Source of the DNA: Alectoria sarmentosa
Lineage: Eukaryota; Ascomycota; Lecanoromycetes; Lecanorales; Parmeliaceae
DNA: 64,000 bases
Direction: 5' to 3'
NCBI GenBank assembly: GCA_009733775.1
Contig: WOGZ01000010.1
Location: 186,001 to 250,000 of the forward strand
Position 1 is the first letter of the stretch. Every line of letters starts with the position of its first letter. A program made the position numbers and the translations under genes. This document shows positions 11,043 to 21,804 of this stretch, piece after piece. The notes beneath the pieces are model-generated. The model was not told where the DNA came from. It ran no database searches and saw only the letters and a list, made by a program, of their open reading frames with translations.

Positions 11043-11586
11043 ATGCCCCAATTCTGGCCGCACACTCCCTACGCCGAAGACCAGCCCCTCTCCACTGCCA
11101 TCCTGACTACGCACGTCCTACACCGCGGGTTCCAAACCGGCGCCATCGTCGGCCCAGCAGTGGGCGCGGCGCGCTCTGCCGTTCCCATGCTGCGAAAGAC
11201 ATCCCCCGCGCGAACATCGCTCCTGCCGATATTGCTTCGCTCAAGCGGTACGGGCGCCGTTTGGGGCGTAGGGTTGGTGGCTGTGCTGCTACCGGTTAGG
11301 ATGTGGAGGAGGGAAGACATTGAGTGGAAGGACAGGGCGTGGAGGTTGTTGGAGAATAAGGGGCAGGTTGAGGTGGATAGTTGGGGTTTTGTGGGCGCGG
11401 CGCTGGGCGGGTTGGGGGTGTTGGCGAAGAGGGGTGGGGCGAGAGGAGTGCCGTGGAGGATGGCGGCTGGGGGGGGTGGGGGTGGGAAGTACGGCGGGGG
11501 TACTTGGGTACATGATCTGGAGACATGGAATCAAGGGAGGGAAATGGGAAGAAGCCGTTCCGAATATCGAAGGGGTCACGGTATGA
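11043..11586 (+). CDS. DUF1757-family membrane protein with apparent +1 frameshift
   Basis: The start MPQFWPHTPYAEDQPLSTA and the VLHRGFQTGAIVGPAVGAAR and REDIEWKDRAWRLLENKGQV segments match fungal DUF1757 proteins, which are small, probably membrane-associated and of unknown function. Several Gly/Ala-rich hydrophobic stretches are visible. After WRMAAG the reading frame changes at a run of eight G (11469-11476). The conserved C-terminus (VGVGSTAGVLGYMIWRHGIK, GGKWEEAVPNIEGVTV, stop at 11586) is in the +1 frame. Reading straight through instead gives an unrelated tail that overlaps ALG11. Seven G would restore one frame of about 180 residues. No splice signals explain the shift. It is either a homopolymer base-call error or a real frameshift. 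It ends about 50 bp from the ALG11 stop (convergent). Confidence 0.6.
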
Positions 11587-11638
11587 CCGTTTCACGCTTC
11601 AGGGGTGATGAACCGAGCGTCTTTGGGGTATCTAGTAT

Positions 11639-13321
11639 CTATCGTTTGGATGCTAAGCGCTGTATGTCTATGAGTTTCCCCAACTGCTCCACCCATTTCG
11701 CAGCAAACGCCTCCTCTGTGAAGCGCTTGCTCGAGCCTCGAGCCCGCTTTCGCATAGCCGATGTCGCTTCTTCCGACATTGAGAGTGCTTCAGCGAAGCA
11801 GTGTGCGTACTCGGATTCCGTACTTGCGTGGTAGCCTGCCGCAAGGGTTAGCAAAGACGGGCTCATCCGAACGATGTTATGACATGATATACCGGTAGCC
11901 TCCCCTTCAAAGTCAACGACGATATCAGCCTTGGGCCCTCCGCTGTCATTGACCACACAGATCAGTCCCGCCGCTTGATACTCTACGACGCCGATACCGA
12001 AATGTTCGTTCCACATGCCATTAACTCCGACCCAGCTTTTCCGTAGCCAGTCGAGGACTTCTGGCCATGACGCGTCGCAGAGGAATTGGGTCTCGTCCTC
12101 AATTTTCAGCTCGTGTGCCAGCAAGCGAAGCTGGTAGACTCTCTTGGCATCGTCGCTGTCTCGCACGGAACCAATGAGGACCAGCTTCGCACCGTTGATT
12201 CCTGGCTTCGTTGGCGAATGAAGCAACTTTGAGAAGGAACGGAGGATGAGGTCGTGGTTCTTCTCAGGCCGGAATTGGGCGACGTAAAGCAGTGTTTTCC
12301 CTCTTTCGACGGCTTTGGGCCCTTCGAGTTCAATAGCTTCTTCCAGCTCTTCCACAGCGACGGGTGGGAAGAGAACTTCGACTGCATGAGCCTTTCGACG
12401 CTTTGTACGATATGGTCCCCATAATGATTGAATGTGTGCTTGCGTCCATGAAGAATTAGTCATAACAATGTCCACATCACTGCCAGACCTGCTGTAGAGA
12501 TGGGCATACGCCTGCCAATATTTGCGCTTGCCAAAGCCTCTGATGCCCTTTCCTGTGCCCGCATTGACGCCTTTCCCTATCCCGGCGTTGAGGGAGCTAA
12601 GCATGTCGGTAGAGATCGTTGGATAGTGTACGTAAGCTCCTGTTGGCATGTTTGGGAAGAAAAATTTGCTCAATGCAAGTGTGAAGGAGTAGCCCATTGT
12701 ATCAATGAAGATGTCAGGAACCACGAGAGAAAAGGCGTCGTAGCCCATGATGAGAGAGCCGAGACTTTGACCGAGGAGGGTGAAATGGGGCCATGTGCTG
12801 CTGAGAACCCAAGAGCGAGTTTGCAGGTAGAGAAAGACGACGGTAGGAGGATGGAGGCGAATGTTAAAGCGATTTTCTACTCTATCAAGGATGGTCGATT
12901 TCATTGCATCATAATCCCCAGTATAAACGACGCAGACGGCTTTCGGCCAGCGTATCTGTGTAGCCTTAATGGCTGCCCAAAGGACTCGCTCACCTCCACC
13001 TCCAGCATTGCAAAATGGGTGGAGGAAGCCCACTACTCCTTCCCAGTCCTCCGGTGCCTGCCCACCATTTGTAGCCGATCCACCAGGGTGACTTTCGACT
13101 TCCACCCAGTCTGGGTCTTCTGATTTTGCCGAGACGCGTTCTTTCTCATGGTGGTCCTCCTCTTCGCTCTTGGCCTTGGCTATGATGGCTCTCCTGCGTG
13201 GCTTAGTTCCTCGCGTGAGACGCCACCCAGCTGCTCTTCCAGCGAGAGCGAAGAGCCACTTGCTGAGATAGAAGGCGGCAACGAGTAGAGGCACGACTGT
13301 TGCAGAGTTCAACAGACCCAT
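11639..13321 (-). CDS. ALG11: ALG11, GDP-Man:Man3GlcNAc2-PP-dolichol alpha-1,2-mannosyltransferase
   Basis: Adds the fourth and fifth mannoses (alpha-1,2) to the dolichol-linked oligosaccharide on the cytosolic ER face. Intronless, 560 residues. There is an N-terminal membrane anchor (VVPLLVAAFYLSKWLFALAG). The GT4 fold markers follow: FLHPFCNAGGGGERVLWAAI, VYTGDYDA, DIFIDTMGYSFTLALSKFF, GAYVHYPTIS, QFRPEKNHDLILRSF, and the nucleotide-sugar EX7E element in NEHFGIGVVEYQAAG. Length and motif order match the family. An Asp/Glu/Lys-rich insert (about residues 45-85) follows the anchor. The start at 13321 is the only good in-frame ATG before the anchor. Confidence 0.95.
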   Translation of the reverse strand: MGLLNSATVVPLLVAAFYLSKWLFALAGRAAGWRLTRGTKPRRRAIIAKAKSEEEDHHEKERVSAKSEDPDWVEVESHPGGSATNGGQAPEDWEGVVGFLHPFCNAGGGGERVLWAAIKATQIRWPKAVCVVYTGDYDAMKSTILDRVENRFNIRLHPPTVVFLYLQTRSWVLSSTWPHFTLLGQSLGSLIMGYDAFSLVVPDIFIDTMGYSFTLALSKFFFPNMPTGAYVHYPTISTDMLSSLNAGIGKGVNAGTGKGIRGFGKRKYWQAYAHLYSRSGSDVDIVMTNSSWTQAHIQSLWGPYRTKRRKAHAVEVLFPPVAVEELEEAIELEGPKAVERGKTLLYVAQFRPEKNHDLILRSFSKLLHSPTKPGINGAKLVLIGSVRDSDDAKRVYQLRLLAHELKIEDETQFLCDASWPEVLDWLRKSWVGVNGMWNEHFGIGVVEYQAAGLICVVNDSGGPKADIVVDFEGEATGISCHNIVRMSPSLLTLAAGYHASTESEYAHCFAEALSMSEEATSAMRKRARGSSKRFTEEAFAAKWVEQLGKLIDIQRLASKR

Positions 13322-14306
13322 GATGAGGCGAATGTCCTTGTCAGACTGATGCTTTTTTCAGTCACTGATGGGCAGTGGACCACATCTTTCTCCAAAAGGA
13401 GCTGAACGTTTTGAGCGCGTAGCCTCTGTTTCAGAAACGCGGGACTTCATGGACACGAGATTGTTCCTGGACTCAAACTTCGTGGGTTGGTCTTGGCAAG
13501 AGGACAGAAATGTGCCACGGGCTTCGCCGCTTTTAGCGGCCGAGCTGCCATGTGCGGGAGACAGTACAGCTCCGCTCTACCTATTGTTGTCGCTCACACA
13601 GCACGTTCCCCTTAGACCTCTCGTTGATGCATTCATGATTGGAAGAGCACTGTGTCGTCTTACTGGACTATGGGAAATAGAGGCCAAATCCTACAACAAG
13701 CCGCCTGTGGGTGCCTCTCTAGCCTCACTCTACTGACCGATTGATTTGATCTGCTCTTCCCTCGACGCTCCATCTCAAATACAGCTACGAAAGAGCTCAC
13801 TTGCAATTCTTGGCACTTACCCATAAGCAGACGATGATAGGTTCCCGTTTGCTTGACATGCGGACAGTAATTGACCCTCTCCAGGCTAAGTCCAGTACAG
13901 TATCCTTAAGGAAGCGGCCCGTCGCTATGGGCTCCCACGACAATACCCGCTGACCAGTGGTGCGCTTGTCGACATCGTGCTTGTACCATATATGGCCTTG
14001 ATGGGCTCTCTTACTATAGCCGGGCTAGTGAACGTACCTCGCCGAACGCGAAAGTCATGTCCGTGACTCCTCAGGCAGCATTATCTTCACACGAGGGCAA
14101 AATATAGGAATTTCTGTCGCAGGAGAAGTTGTACGGGCACAAAATTCAATCAAAGGGTACAAGCCCTACACGGCCGAATCTAAGACCTGTCTAAGTCTAC
14201 ATTGCGCTTTACCAATTCGCCCTATTGTCCTCGAAGTAGGCCAGTCAGGAACACCAAGACAAGAGAGCTTTTACTCCAATATTGCTTTGGGTATCTCCAA
14301 AAGATC
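13322..14306. other. Intergenic, upstream of ALG11 and downstream of HeLo-pseudokinase gene
   Basis: 985 bp. One plus-strand open frame (13368-13736) has no recognisable motif. I see no tRNA boxes or repeats. Presumably ALG11 promoter plus the 3' region of the HeLo gene. Confidence 0.35.
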
Positions 14307-16281
14307 TCATGCATTACACACTGCCAATTTGTCCACTACCATGTTCTGGAAATGTTCCAAAAAGGCCTGCAGCTGCCTCTGCTGATCACCCGCTTCCCTG
14401 TCCCAAAGGTTGTCAAAGTCCCTGCTCAAGCAAGACCTGACAGCATCACGGTATCGCATGCCGGTATATTGCTTCATGGCCATGATCGTACCCTGTTCCA
14501 CCATCTTCTCGACCAGGTGCGGATCTGAGTTGTGGGTGGGCAAAGGCGGTCTTCTCGAATTGTTGCTCTTGGACGAGCCTTGATAGGCGATATTCCGCCA
14601 CAAGCCGATTTCGTAGAGGATCACCCCCAAACTATATATGTCGAATGAAGGCTGAAATGAGCGTGCGTACATGCCCTTGTAATGTGGGTGCCGATAGAGA
14701 TCATCCTCGAAGTGAGATAACGGCTTCTCCGACACCTCTCCCGGTTGATTTGGTCTAGAAATGTCGAAGCCCATCAGATATGGTTTGCTGAGATCTGGCT
14801 CATCTCCTGCATCCGATTTTGGCCAGAAAAGGATGTTCTTTGGTTGTATGTTCTTGTGCACCCATCCGATGTTGTGAATGTTGAACACAGTCGTGACGAG
14901 AGCTTTGGCTAATTCGAACCGTTCGCCCAAGTCTGGAATATCCTTTTGTTGATTCGGACGCTCTACGCGTTTCAGCAAATTGTAGAGTGTGAAAGGTTTT
15001 TGGCCAGGTTGAGCACCGCTGGGCAGCCGGAAAGCGTAACCTGTGACATTGTGACTCTGGTCTAGATAGCCAACACAGTGCAGGATTGATAGGCTCAACG
15101 GTTTGAGGTCGCTGTTCAAGATCCTTGTCTAAATGATTTCGGAGTCAGAATATCTCTTTTGGGATCGTATTGGAGTCGCGAAACAGGTCCCGGGAGTTCT
15201 TTTCCTAAGACAAGTCTCACAACTCAAAACGCAGTACAAACTTGGAAGAAACGGCTCGGAAATCATAACTCACCAAGTTCTCCGTCCTGCGTCGGAATGC
15301 TTTGGGATGTGTTCGCCTCCAACTATCGTCTTGGCAGCACCTCCAGTCAACGATGACGCTTTCCTCCCCATACCGAGCCATTGCTCGGATTTGATCCGTC
15401 GCATATGGCTTCTCTTGCCACTGTAATCGATCCATCTCAAGCCTGTAACCAGTTGACGGGGACGTTCCGATGCACTGTCCCTCCGAAAAAGGAGGGGAGA
15501 GTGCCATTTGTGGGGGGCAAAGTGACTGCTCGCTGAGATCGCCTTGCTCAATGACTATCCTCGCTGCGGCCATTAGTTGAATGTCCCGATGTTCAAGCAA
15601 GTCCGCTGCCGCCTCTAAATGCCGAAGTTGTGTGGTGTCGGAAGTCGAGAAGAAGGTTCTTAATCGGCGGCGTGATGAATCCTGGTCTAACCGCGAGGTC
15701 AACTGATCGAGGCCGTTGTTCCATTGGGAAAGTTGCATGACCAGATCCCTCATCTTTTTCTGCTTCGTCAAGACAAATTTCACTCTCTTCGTATAATTCG
15801 AAAGCTTGTGTTTTGAATGGGAGGACTTTGCTGACAGTGATAAGCGATCAATCAGTTCGGAAACTGACGCAACTTCAGCATGTGGACTCTTGTGCAGGGG
15901 AAAGGGTTTCTTGTCACCTGAAGAGTCGCCTTGGGCGGGTAGACCAATCTGTTGGCCCCAGTCATCCAGAATCTGATTGTTCTCTATGAAGGCTTCCCTG
16001 ATCCTATTAAAGATCCACTCCATTGTCTTCCATGTGGTTATGTGCTTTTGGGATAGCCTAGATCGGTTTCGCTCATCGTAATATTCGGCCAAGACATGGC
16101 CTCCCCATAGGTCCAGTCTTTGATGTTCAAGCAACAGTCCCATGCGCAAGTCTTCATACTCGGTTGGCACATCTTTCACCTCAAGATACAAATCATAAGC
16201 AGACATGACTGCGCTGTATGTCTGTATAACGCTTCCCACCACCCCTGCAATCCCCATCGTCAAGCTCACGGGGTCAGTCAT
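14307..16281 (-). CDS. HeLo-domain / pseudokinase fusion protein (HET-S-related, MLKL-like architecture)
   Basis: Two exons, 15274-16281 and 14307-15128. The 145-nt intron (GTGAGT...TTTAG) joins RRRTENL to TRILNSDLKP in frame; 609 residues. Residues 1 to ~220 match the fungal HeLo (prion-inhibition and propagation) domain: MTDPVSLTMGIAGVVGSVIQ with a hydrophobic N-terminal helix, then LRMGLLLEHQRLDLWGGHV. HeLo is the helical bundle that in HET-S permeabilises membranes when triggered. From about residue 270 a kinase fold follows. The beta3 Lys is replaced by Arg (VIVDWR, ~312), the catalytic-loop Asp by Asn (HKNIQPKNILF, ~427) and the DFG Asp is lost (LMGFDISR, ~455). DIYSLGVILYEIGLW keeps the helix-F region. 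This is a pseudokinase by sequence. It is divergent from a kinase-ankyrin gene. Confidence 0.85.
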
Positions 16282-17367
16282 ACTTGCAGGACGGACTGAG
16301 ATGACTCTGGATTTTCTGCCAGCAATCTTGACAGCAAGGCACTTGTTGCTATTCTTTGCCTATCAAGTGTTGACCATCTGGCTTGGACCTGAAATAAGCA
16401 TGTAGAGCTTAATCCCGTATGATGGGCAATGAGTGGTTCAAGGGTACCACCCCAAATGTATCAGAGTCAGAAGAGGGAGGTACATGTACAACGACTCGAC
16501 TTTTCACGCCAAAGTTGCCAAAGGGCAAGCAGGGTACTTCTGGCAACGGTGCGCAGGTGTAAAGGTACATGTCATGAAAGGCACATGCCAGTCGCAAGGA
16601 CAGATGAAGCATGTAAGATGATGATCCTGACGTGGAGTTGGTCGGGACTGGATGTTGCCTGGGAAGATGGAGCCAAGGCTGGCAGTGAGGCTCACTGAGG
16701 AGACAGTGGGCGAAGGGGAGTCAATTAAAGAGGCCGATGCTGGGATGGTGTGGGCATGATGCATGGGTTTACCGTTTGGGTTGGAAGTGAGCACGACATG
16801 GGCGGTACAACGAATGAGAAAGCATTATACGCGAGGTGCTAAGGGAGATGCATGATGCGGGGCTTTGACTCTTGCGCCCGTTTTTGGACTCATGCTGCTG
16901 TCTGTAGTCTGGACTCGGCATCGTTCAAGTGTGCACTCTGCAGCATCGCTTGCTGTAGCTCGCTCCAATTGACCAATGGAATGCGCTTGTAGGGCCCGTC
17001 TAAACCAAAAATAGTATAGCGGAGAAACGAATGAATTTCTAATCAAGCCGAAGTCTTGTTTTTGGACAAGGCTACAAGCACAACGCAAAGCACAGAAGCA
17101 CAGCCTTTTTGCTCTTCTCCAATGTGAGAAAATGAGAAAAGTCACGGGCCAGGGCTTGGCATTAAATACAGGGCTAGACTGCCGTCTTACATTGACAACA
17201 TGAATCTGTGGCCGGGCAAGAAGGCTAAAGTCTCAGGATAGATAGATCATACAGGACTGCTTCTGCAGCACGACACTGACTTTCTCGCACAATTCCTCTC
17301 AATTGCCCTTTTCAATTCTCTACTCTGCTTTCCCTACCTGCTTCCCTACAATCCCACCACTCTCAAC
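16282..17367. promoter_or_regulatory. Shared divergent region between HeLo-pseudokinase and kinase-ankyrin genes
   Basis: 1,086 bp with no convincing gene. It holds a perfect 10-bp palindrome GTACATGTAC (16480-16489), and its half (GGTACATGT) recurs at 16564. ATTAAATACA about 200 bp before the plus-strand start is TATA-like. The last ~90 bp before that start are pyrimidine-rich, typical of a fungal core promoter. Confidence 0.5.
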
Positions 17368-20300
17368 ATGGACATCGAGACAGTCACTTACTCGACTGTC
17401 TTCCCCGTTCGATCACGACGGAAGTCGAGTGTAGTGGCTGGCGCAACACTTCATCCCGCCATCTATCCAACCTCTGCGACCATCTTACAGGATAGCTTGA
17501 TCTCCTTTCTCTCCTACATCAAGACCCAGAACATCCCCATCCTACCCGTCACCAAGCCTGATATTCGCTCCGTCCTGGGCCAGGGCGCCTCCTTCATGGT
17601 CAATGGCGCCGAGGTACCAGAGACCTACGTTGATCCAGTGTCGGGCACTGTCTTTCCTCAGGGCATGACGGTGGCTTTTAAGCGTGCCATACTGAATCCA
17701 GCAGTGATGAAGGATCCCATCGCTGGCCGTATCCACGTCATCCTCAATGAGCTGCTCACTATGCATCACCCACCTCTTCGTCAACACCCAAACATTGTCA
17801 AGCTTCTCGGAGTTGGGTTCGAGACCGAGGGGCCGAGTGACGATCAGAGGGCAATGCCGGTTTTGATCCCCGAATGCGCTGAGCTGGGCAATCTGGCAGA
17901 GGTCTTGGAGACTGCCAGGAAAGAAGATAGGCCGTTGGAGTTCGGAGAAAAGTTGTCGTTGTGTCTCGATATTGCGCACGGCCTTGAAATATTACATGCA
18001 TGCGGTCAGCAGGATTTATTAGTATTGCTTCCCAACTGTTTTTTGCCTGCCATATTGAGTGAAGCCTGCATAAGTGAAGCCTGCATCCTGGTCTGCACAA
18101 CCTGCTAGTTCTTTGATTTGTGAACACCATTGATGTTTTGAATTCCGGAACCTTCATTTGGCCCCCTCGCCTGATCTTCTCGCATGCAGATTGATTTCTC
18201 CAACTGCGAACCTCATGCTGACTGTTCAATTGCAAGACATCGTACATGGAGACGTCAAATGTGAAAACGTCTTGATATTCGAGGAGCGTGATGACTCGAA
18301 AGGTTCTGATTCCGAACGTGAGTCCACCCCCTCATGGCGGCGGCGAGATGTCTAAATATATTATTCAGGTCTGGAACTAGTAGGGAAACTGACAGACTTC
18401 GGTGTTCTGAGACTTGAAGATGGGGGCTTGATTCTTGGCGGCAGTCGCCCATGGCAAGCGCCCGAGTTCTCTCGAACGGCCTACTTCAAGATCGAAGAGG
18501 CAAAGCGAACGGACGTTTATAGTTTCGGTATGCTACTCTGGCGTGTGTTCCTCGACGGCGATCCTTTCAAGTCTCTCGGAGAAATTGAAGGTAAGACTCC
18601 AAAGGAGAAACGGCAATCCCGGAATGATGCCATAGCCGCTTTGAAAGAAGAAGACCATCTGGTACAGCACGTCTGCGTTTCTCTAGCATTGTCGGAGAAT
18701 TTCACTCGTCCGCAGCTCGAGATGCTTTGCGAGGTCATTGGTATTACCTTGATCAAAGACGCTTCCCGTCGAGAGCTCGATATGGCAAGAATAATAAGAT
18801 TATTGGCCCCTAACAACTGGTATGAAGCGAGGCATCCCGTTCCACCAAGACGTCTGCCTCTCGAGGTCGACGCCCATCTGCTTGACATGGAAAAATGGCA
18901 CTCAGAATTCGAACGAGTCAGCCCCGTGGTACAGAATCTCATGGCTTTAGGTTTTCAGGACTGTGCTCGAGGCCCATCTGAAAACTCTGAGATGGATTTG
19001 GAAGAAGAGGAGAGTGCAGCTGCATATCAGGTGGCGATCTGTTACGCAAATGGATTCGGTGTCCATTTTGAGCCTAGGGAGTGCTTAGAATGGCTTCGGA
19101 TTGCAGCCAACGGTGGGTCACAAAAGGCGCAAGAAGCACTCCCTAAGGTTACGCAAGCGTTTCAGGCACAGTCCACCGCACAGTTGGCAGTTTTCACCGA
19201 TCCATGGGCTAAATCTAATGATGCCTGCTCAGTTCTTAGCTCCTCATGGGCGTCGGAGTTCGCTAACACGGCGACCCCTGCCACTGAGGCAGATGGCATC
19301 GTGTCTCTACTTTTGACTGACGGTACCGATGTACCTGGCGCCACATGGACACTACTGAATGCTGCAGAGAGGTGTAGGTATGATGTCCTCGAATCTTTGC
19401 TGATAAATTCCGCCAAACCTAGTGCTTCGGAGGATGGCGTTTCTCCCATTCATTTCCTCTCATCCTGGGATATCAGCAAAGCGGAAGGACTGGGACGCAG
19501 ATTGATTGTGGCTGGCGCAGAAGTCAACGTCCGAGCAAAGCGAGGTCCCACTGTGGGTGGCACTCCACTCATGTGGAGCGTTTACGGAGATCACGTCGAG
19601 CATTCGCAGATTTTGCTCAAACTTGGTGCTGATCCAATGGCTGCAACCGTCGATGGCGATGATGCCCTTTCGTTTGCCGCCAAATTGCATCTCACGGCCC
19701 ATCTACGATTGTTGCTGGAGAATGTGCGTCCATCTCAAGTGCGTGGCCATCTACGCCGCCTGATTACGGCCGCTGCTGGGGGCGAGAGTCGATTTACTCG
19801 AATATCAAGGCACGGAAGACGTTGGACAAAAGCTGCTACGGAAACGCTGCAACTGTTACGGGATTGGAACGCCCTTTTCCCCGACGCCGAAGATTTCAGA
19901 AGTCTTGTGCTGCCGGCGCTCGAATCCGGTCTGAAAACTTCTTACGGTCGCACGAACTCTGACGTACAGATTGATTTTATCAAGTCGACTGGCATAGAAC
20001 CAGTCTACATGCACAACCTGTTGCGCGAGAGCGTGCTAAGCTTCAATAAAGAGCTGTTCGATGCACTTCTCGATTATGGTGTACCAGTATCCACCCTCTT
20101 TGAGCGAAAGAAGAGTCTACTGCATCTTTGTGCAAAGATTCCAGATCATAGCGTTGCGGCTACAGAATTTGCGCCTCGTCTACTGAACCTGGGTGCGGAA
20201 ATTGATGCAACGGACGAAGATGGCATCACTCCTTGGATGGATGCGATTCTTGAGCGAAAGTGGGATCTGGCTGATTTGCTGATGAAGAGAGGTGCAGACG

Positions 20301-20938
20301 CTCTGGCCACCGACAAGGCCGGCTTCAATGTCCTTGGTCTTTGCATCACTTCCCTCAACCTGGGAGCTATCAAGTACCTCATGAAGTACTGCGAACAAAG
20401 ACAGAAGTTCCAAGAAGATTCCTTCTTGATCAACAAAGAGAAGCAAATCAGCGCACTCCAGTTAGCTTCTTCTTTAACCCTACCGCGCGCCCACGGCATG
20501 AAATTAGAAGTTGTGGGCGTCTTCCTGACGATCTTAACAAATTTTGCTGTCGAATCTTGGCAATTGAACTTTCGCTCGGACGGCCTGCTACCCAACGCAT
20601 CAGCCCTCGATATTGCAGCTTCAAAGGGCAACGTGCATGCTGTCAAGAACCTGGTCAAAAAGGGAGCTCATTTGGCGGGAGGAAGCCGTGCGGCGGGTTG
20701 GGCACAAGCCAAGCTATCTACCACGACTGAGTACATGCAACGGAAGAATCTGGAACGCTGCACATTCATCATCGAGAACTGGGACGACAAGCAAAAACAT
20801 ACACGGAGGCTAGCGGACGACTGGACGAATATGCGTACGATAGACGAGTCACACGTCGCTTCGAGTTGGGATATCTTGGTCTTCGACTATGCCAAGCGAG
20901 ACAACATAAAAAAGACTTCGTCAGCTGCGGAGGATTGA
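17368..20938 (+). CDS. Protein kinase with Sel1-like and ankyrin repeats
   Basis: Exons 17368-18004, 18237-18317 and 18369-20938 total 3,288 nt, 1,095 residues. Kinase domain about 60-360: Gly loop VLGQGASF, VAFKR Lys ~105, HPNIVKLLGVGFE, then DIVHGDVKCENVLIF and KLTDFGVLRL across two introns, RPWQAPE and RTDVYSFGMLLWRVFLDGDP. The Lys, catalytic Asp and DFG are all present (HGD in place of HRD), so activity is plausible. One or two Sel1-like units follow (YQVAICYANGFGVHFEPREC, LEWLRIAANGGSQKAQEAL). Then ankyrin repeats run to the end (for example GTPLMWSVYGDHVEHSQILL, DATDEDGITPWMDAILE, SALDIAASKGNVHAVKNLV). Substrates are unknown. The layout recalls animal RIPK4/ANKK1 (kinase plus ankyrins) but homology beyond the fold is not claimed. 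Confidence 0.85.
18005..18236 (+). other. 232-nt intron with 14-bp direct repeat
   Basis: It sits inside the kinase domain, just before the catalytic loop. The donor is weak (GTCAGC); the branch site GCTGAC and TTGCAAG acceptor are good. Two copies of AGTGAAGCCTGCAT start at 18058 and 18073. It is longer than most introns in the window. Confidence 0.65.
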
Positions 20939-21804
20939 ATTATCCTACTTGTGCCCAGAGTGCGTACTGAAGACTTCCACATAGCACCAAGGGTCCCTCG
21001 TGGTTGCGTCTCCTTATCTCAAGCGCAGGATGTACGTGGCGCACATTGGAAACGGCGTCAGAGCGTCTTACGAGACAACGAATGAGATGTTGAATGAACG
21101 ACTCAAGATCGTATATGTCCTTACACAAGCGTAGGTAGATATCCAGGCTATTGTGGCGATTTTCACGTATCAGAGCAGAAAGAGTAGGGGAGATGAACAC
21201 GTTGACTCTGAGCCAGCGTGTCTTAGTTGCTTCCACCACATTCCTTCTTCGTCATTCATTCATGATTGCCCACACACTCACACATCGCTCACGTAGCTAG
21301 CCACTCTTTGTCCCCATCAGCTACAATATAGCCGGTGGCCTATAGGCTAGAAAATGCCAAAGGTATAAAAATTGATTGTGGGCCGTCAATTTCTCAGGTA
21401 AAACCCAGTCTTTCTCGACTCCAAGAAAAAGGTGGTTCAAATAATTCAGCACGCCAAGATGCATCATGTGATCTTATGCCAAGATGTCGAGGCCTGGCAT
21501 GTTCAGGCGCAATTGAAACTTCTTAGGGCCGGTACTAGCGCTATTCAAGGAGTTTCTGTGCAGATCTCCGGAAATAAGGGTCCCATTCGCCGGCAGTAGG
21601 CCATATGCAATATCTTTATGTTCCCTACGCTTGAGGGCGTTCACCACGCAGGGTGGCAGCAAATAGCCCCCTTTAGCCTCTTGGTCCCTTCTTGGCGCGT
21701 CACATCTAGCGGCCCGAGCGGCTCCGGCCCGCGCCTCGATCTTGCTCTATCTCCTCCAAAAATGGAACAAATCATTTCTATTCTCTTCGACCACTATCAC
21801 CGCA
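20939..21804. other. Intergenic between kinase-ankyrin gene and COX18
   Basis: 866 bp. A 99-codon minus-strand frame (20940-21239) abuts the kinase stop but has no motif. No RNA gene or repeat seen. Likely terminator of the first gene and promoter of COX18. Confidence 0.35.

Noticed and set aside
13368..13736. 122-codon plus-strand frame upstream of ALG11
   Set aside because: No domain, no splice structure, compositionally non-coding; lies in the ALG11 promoter.
20940..21239. 99-codon minus-strand frame abutting the kinase-ankyrin stop
   Set aside because: No motif or support; likely 3' UTR antisense.
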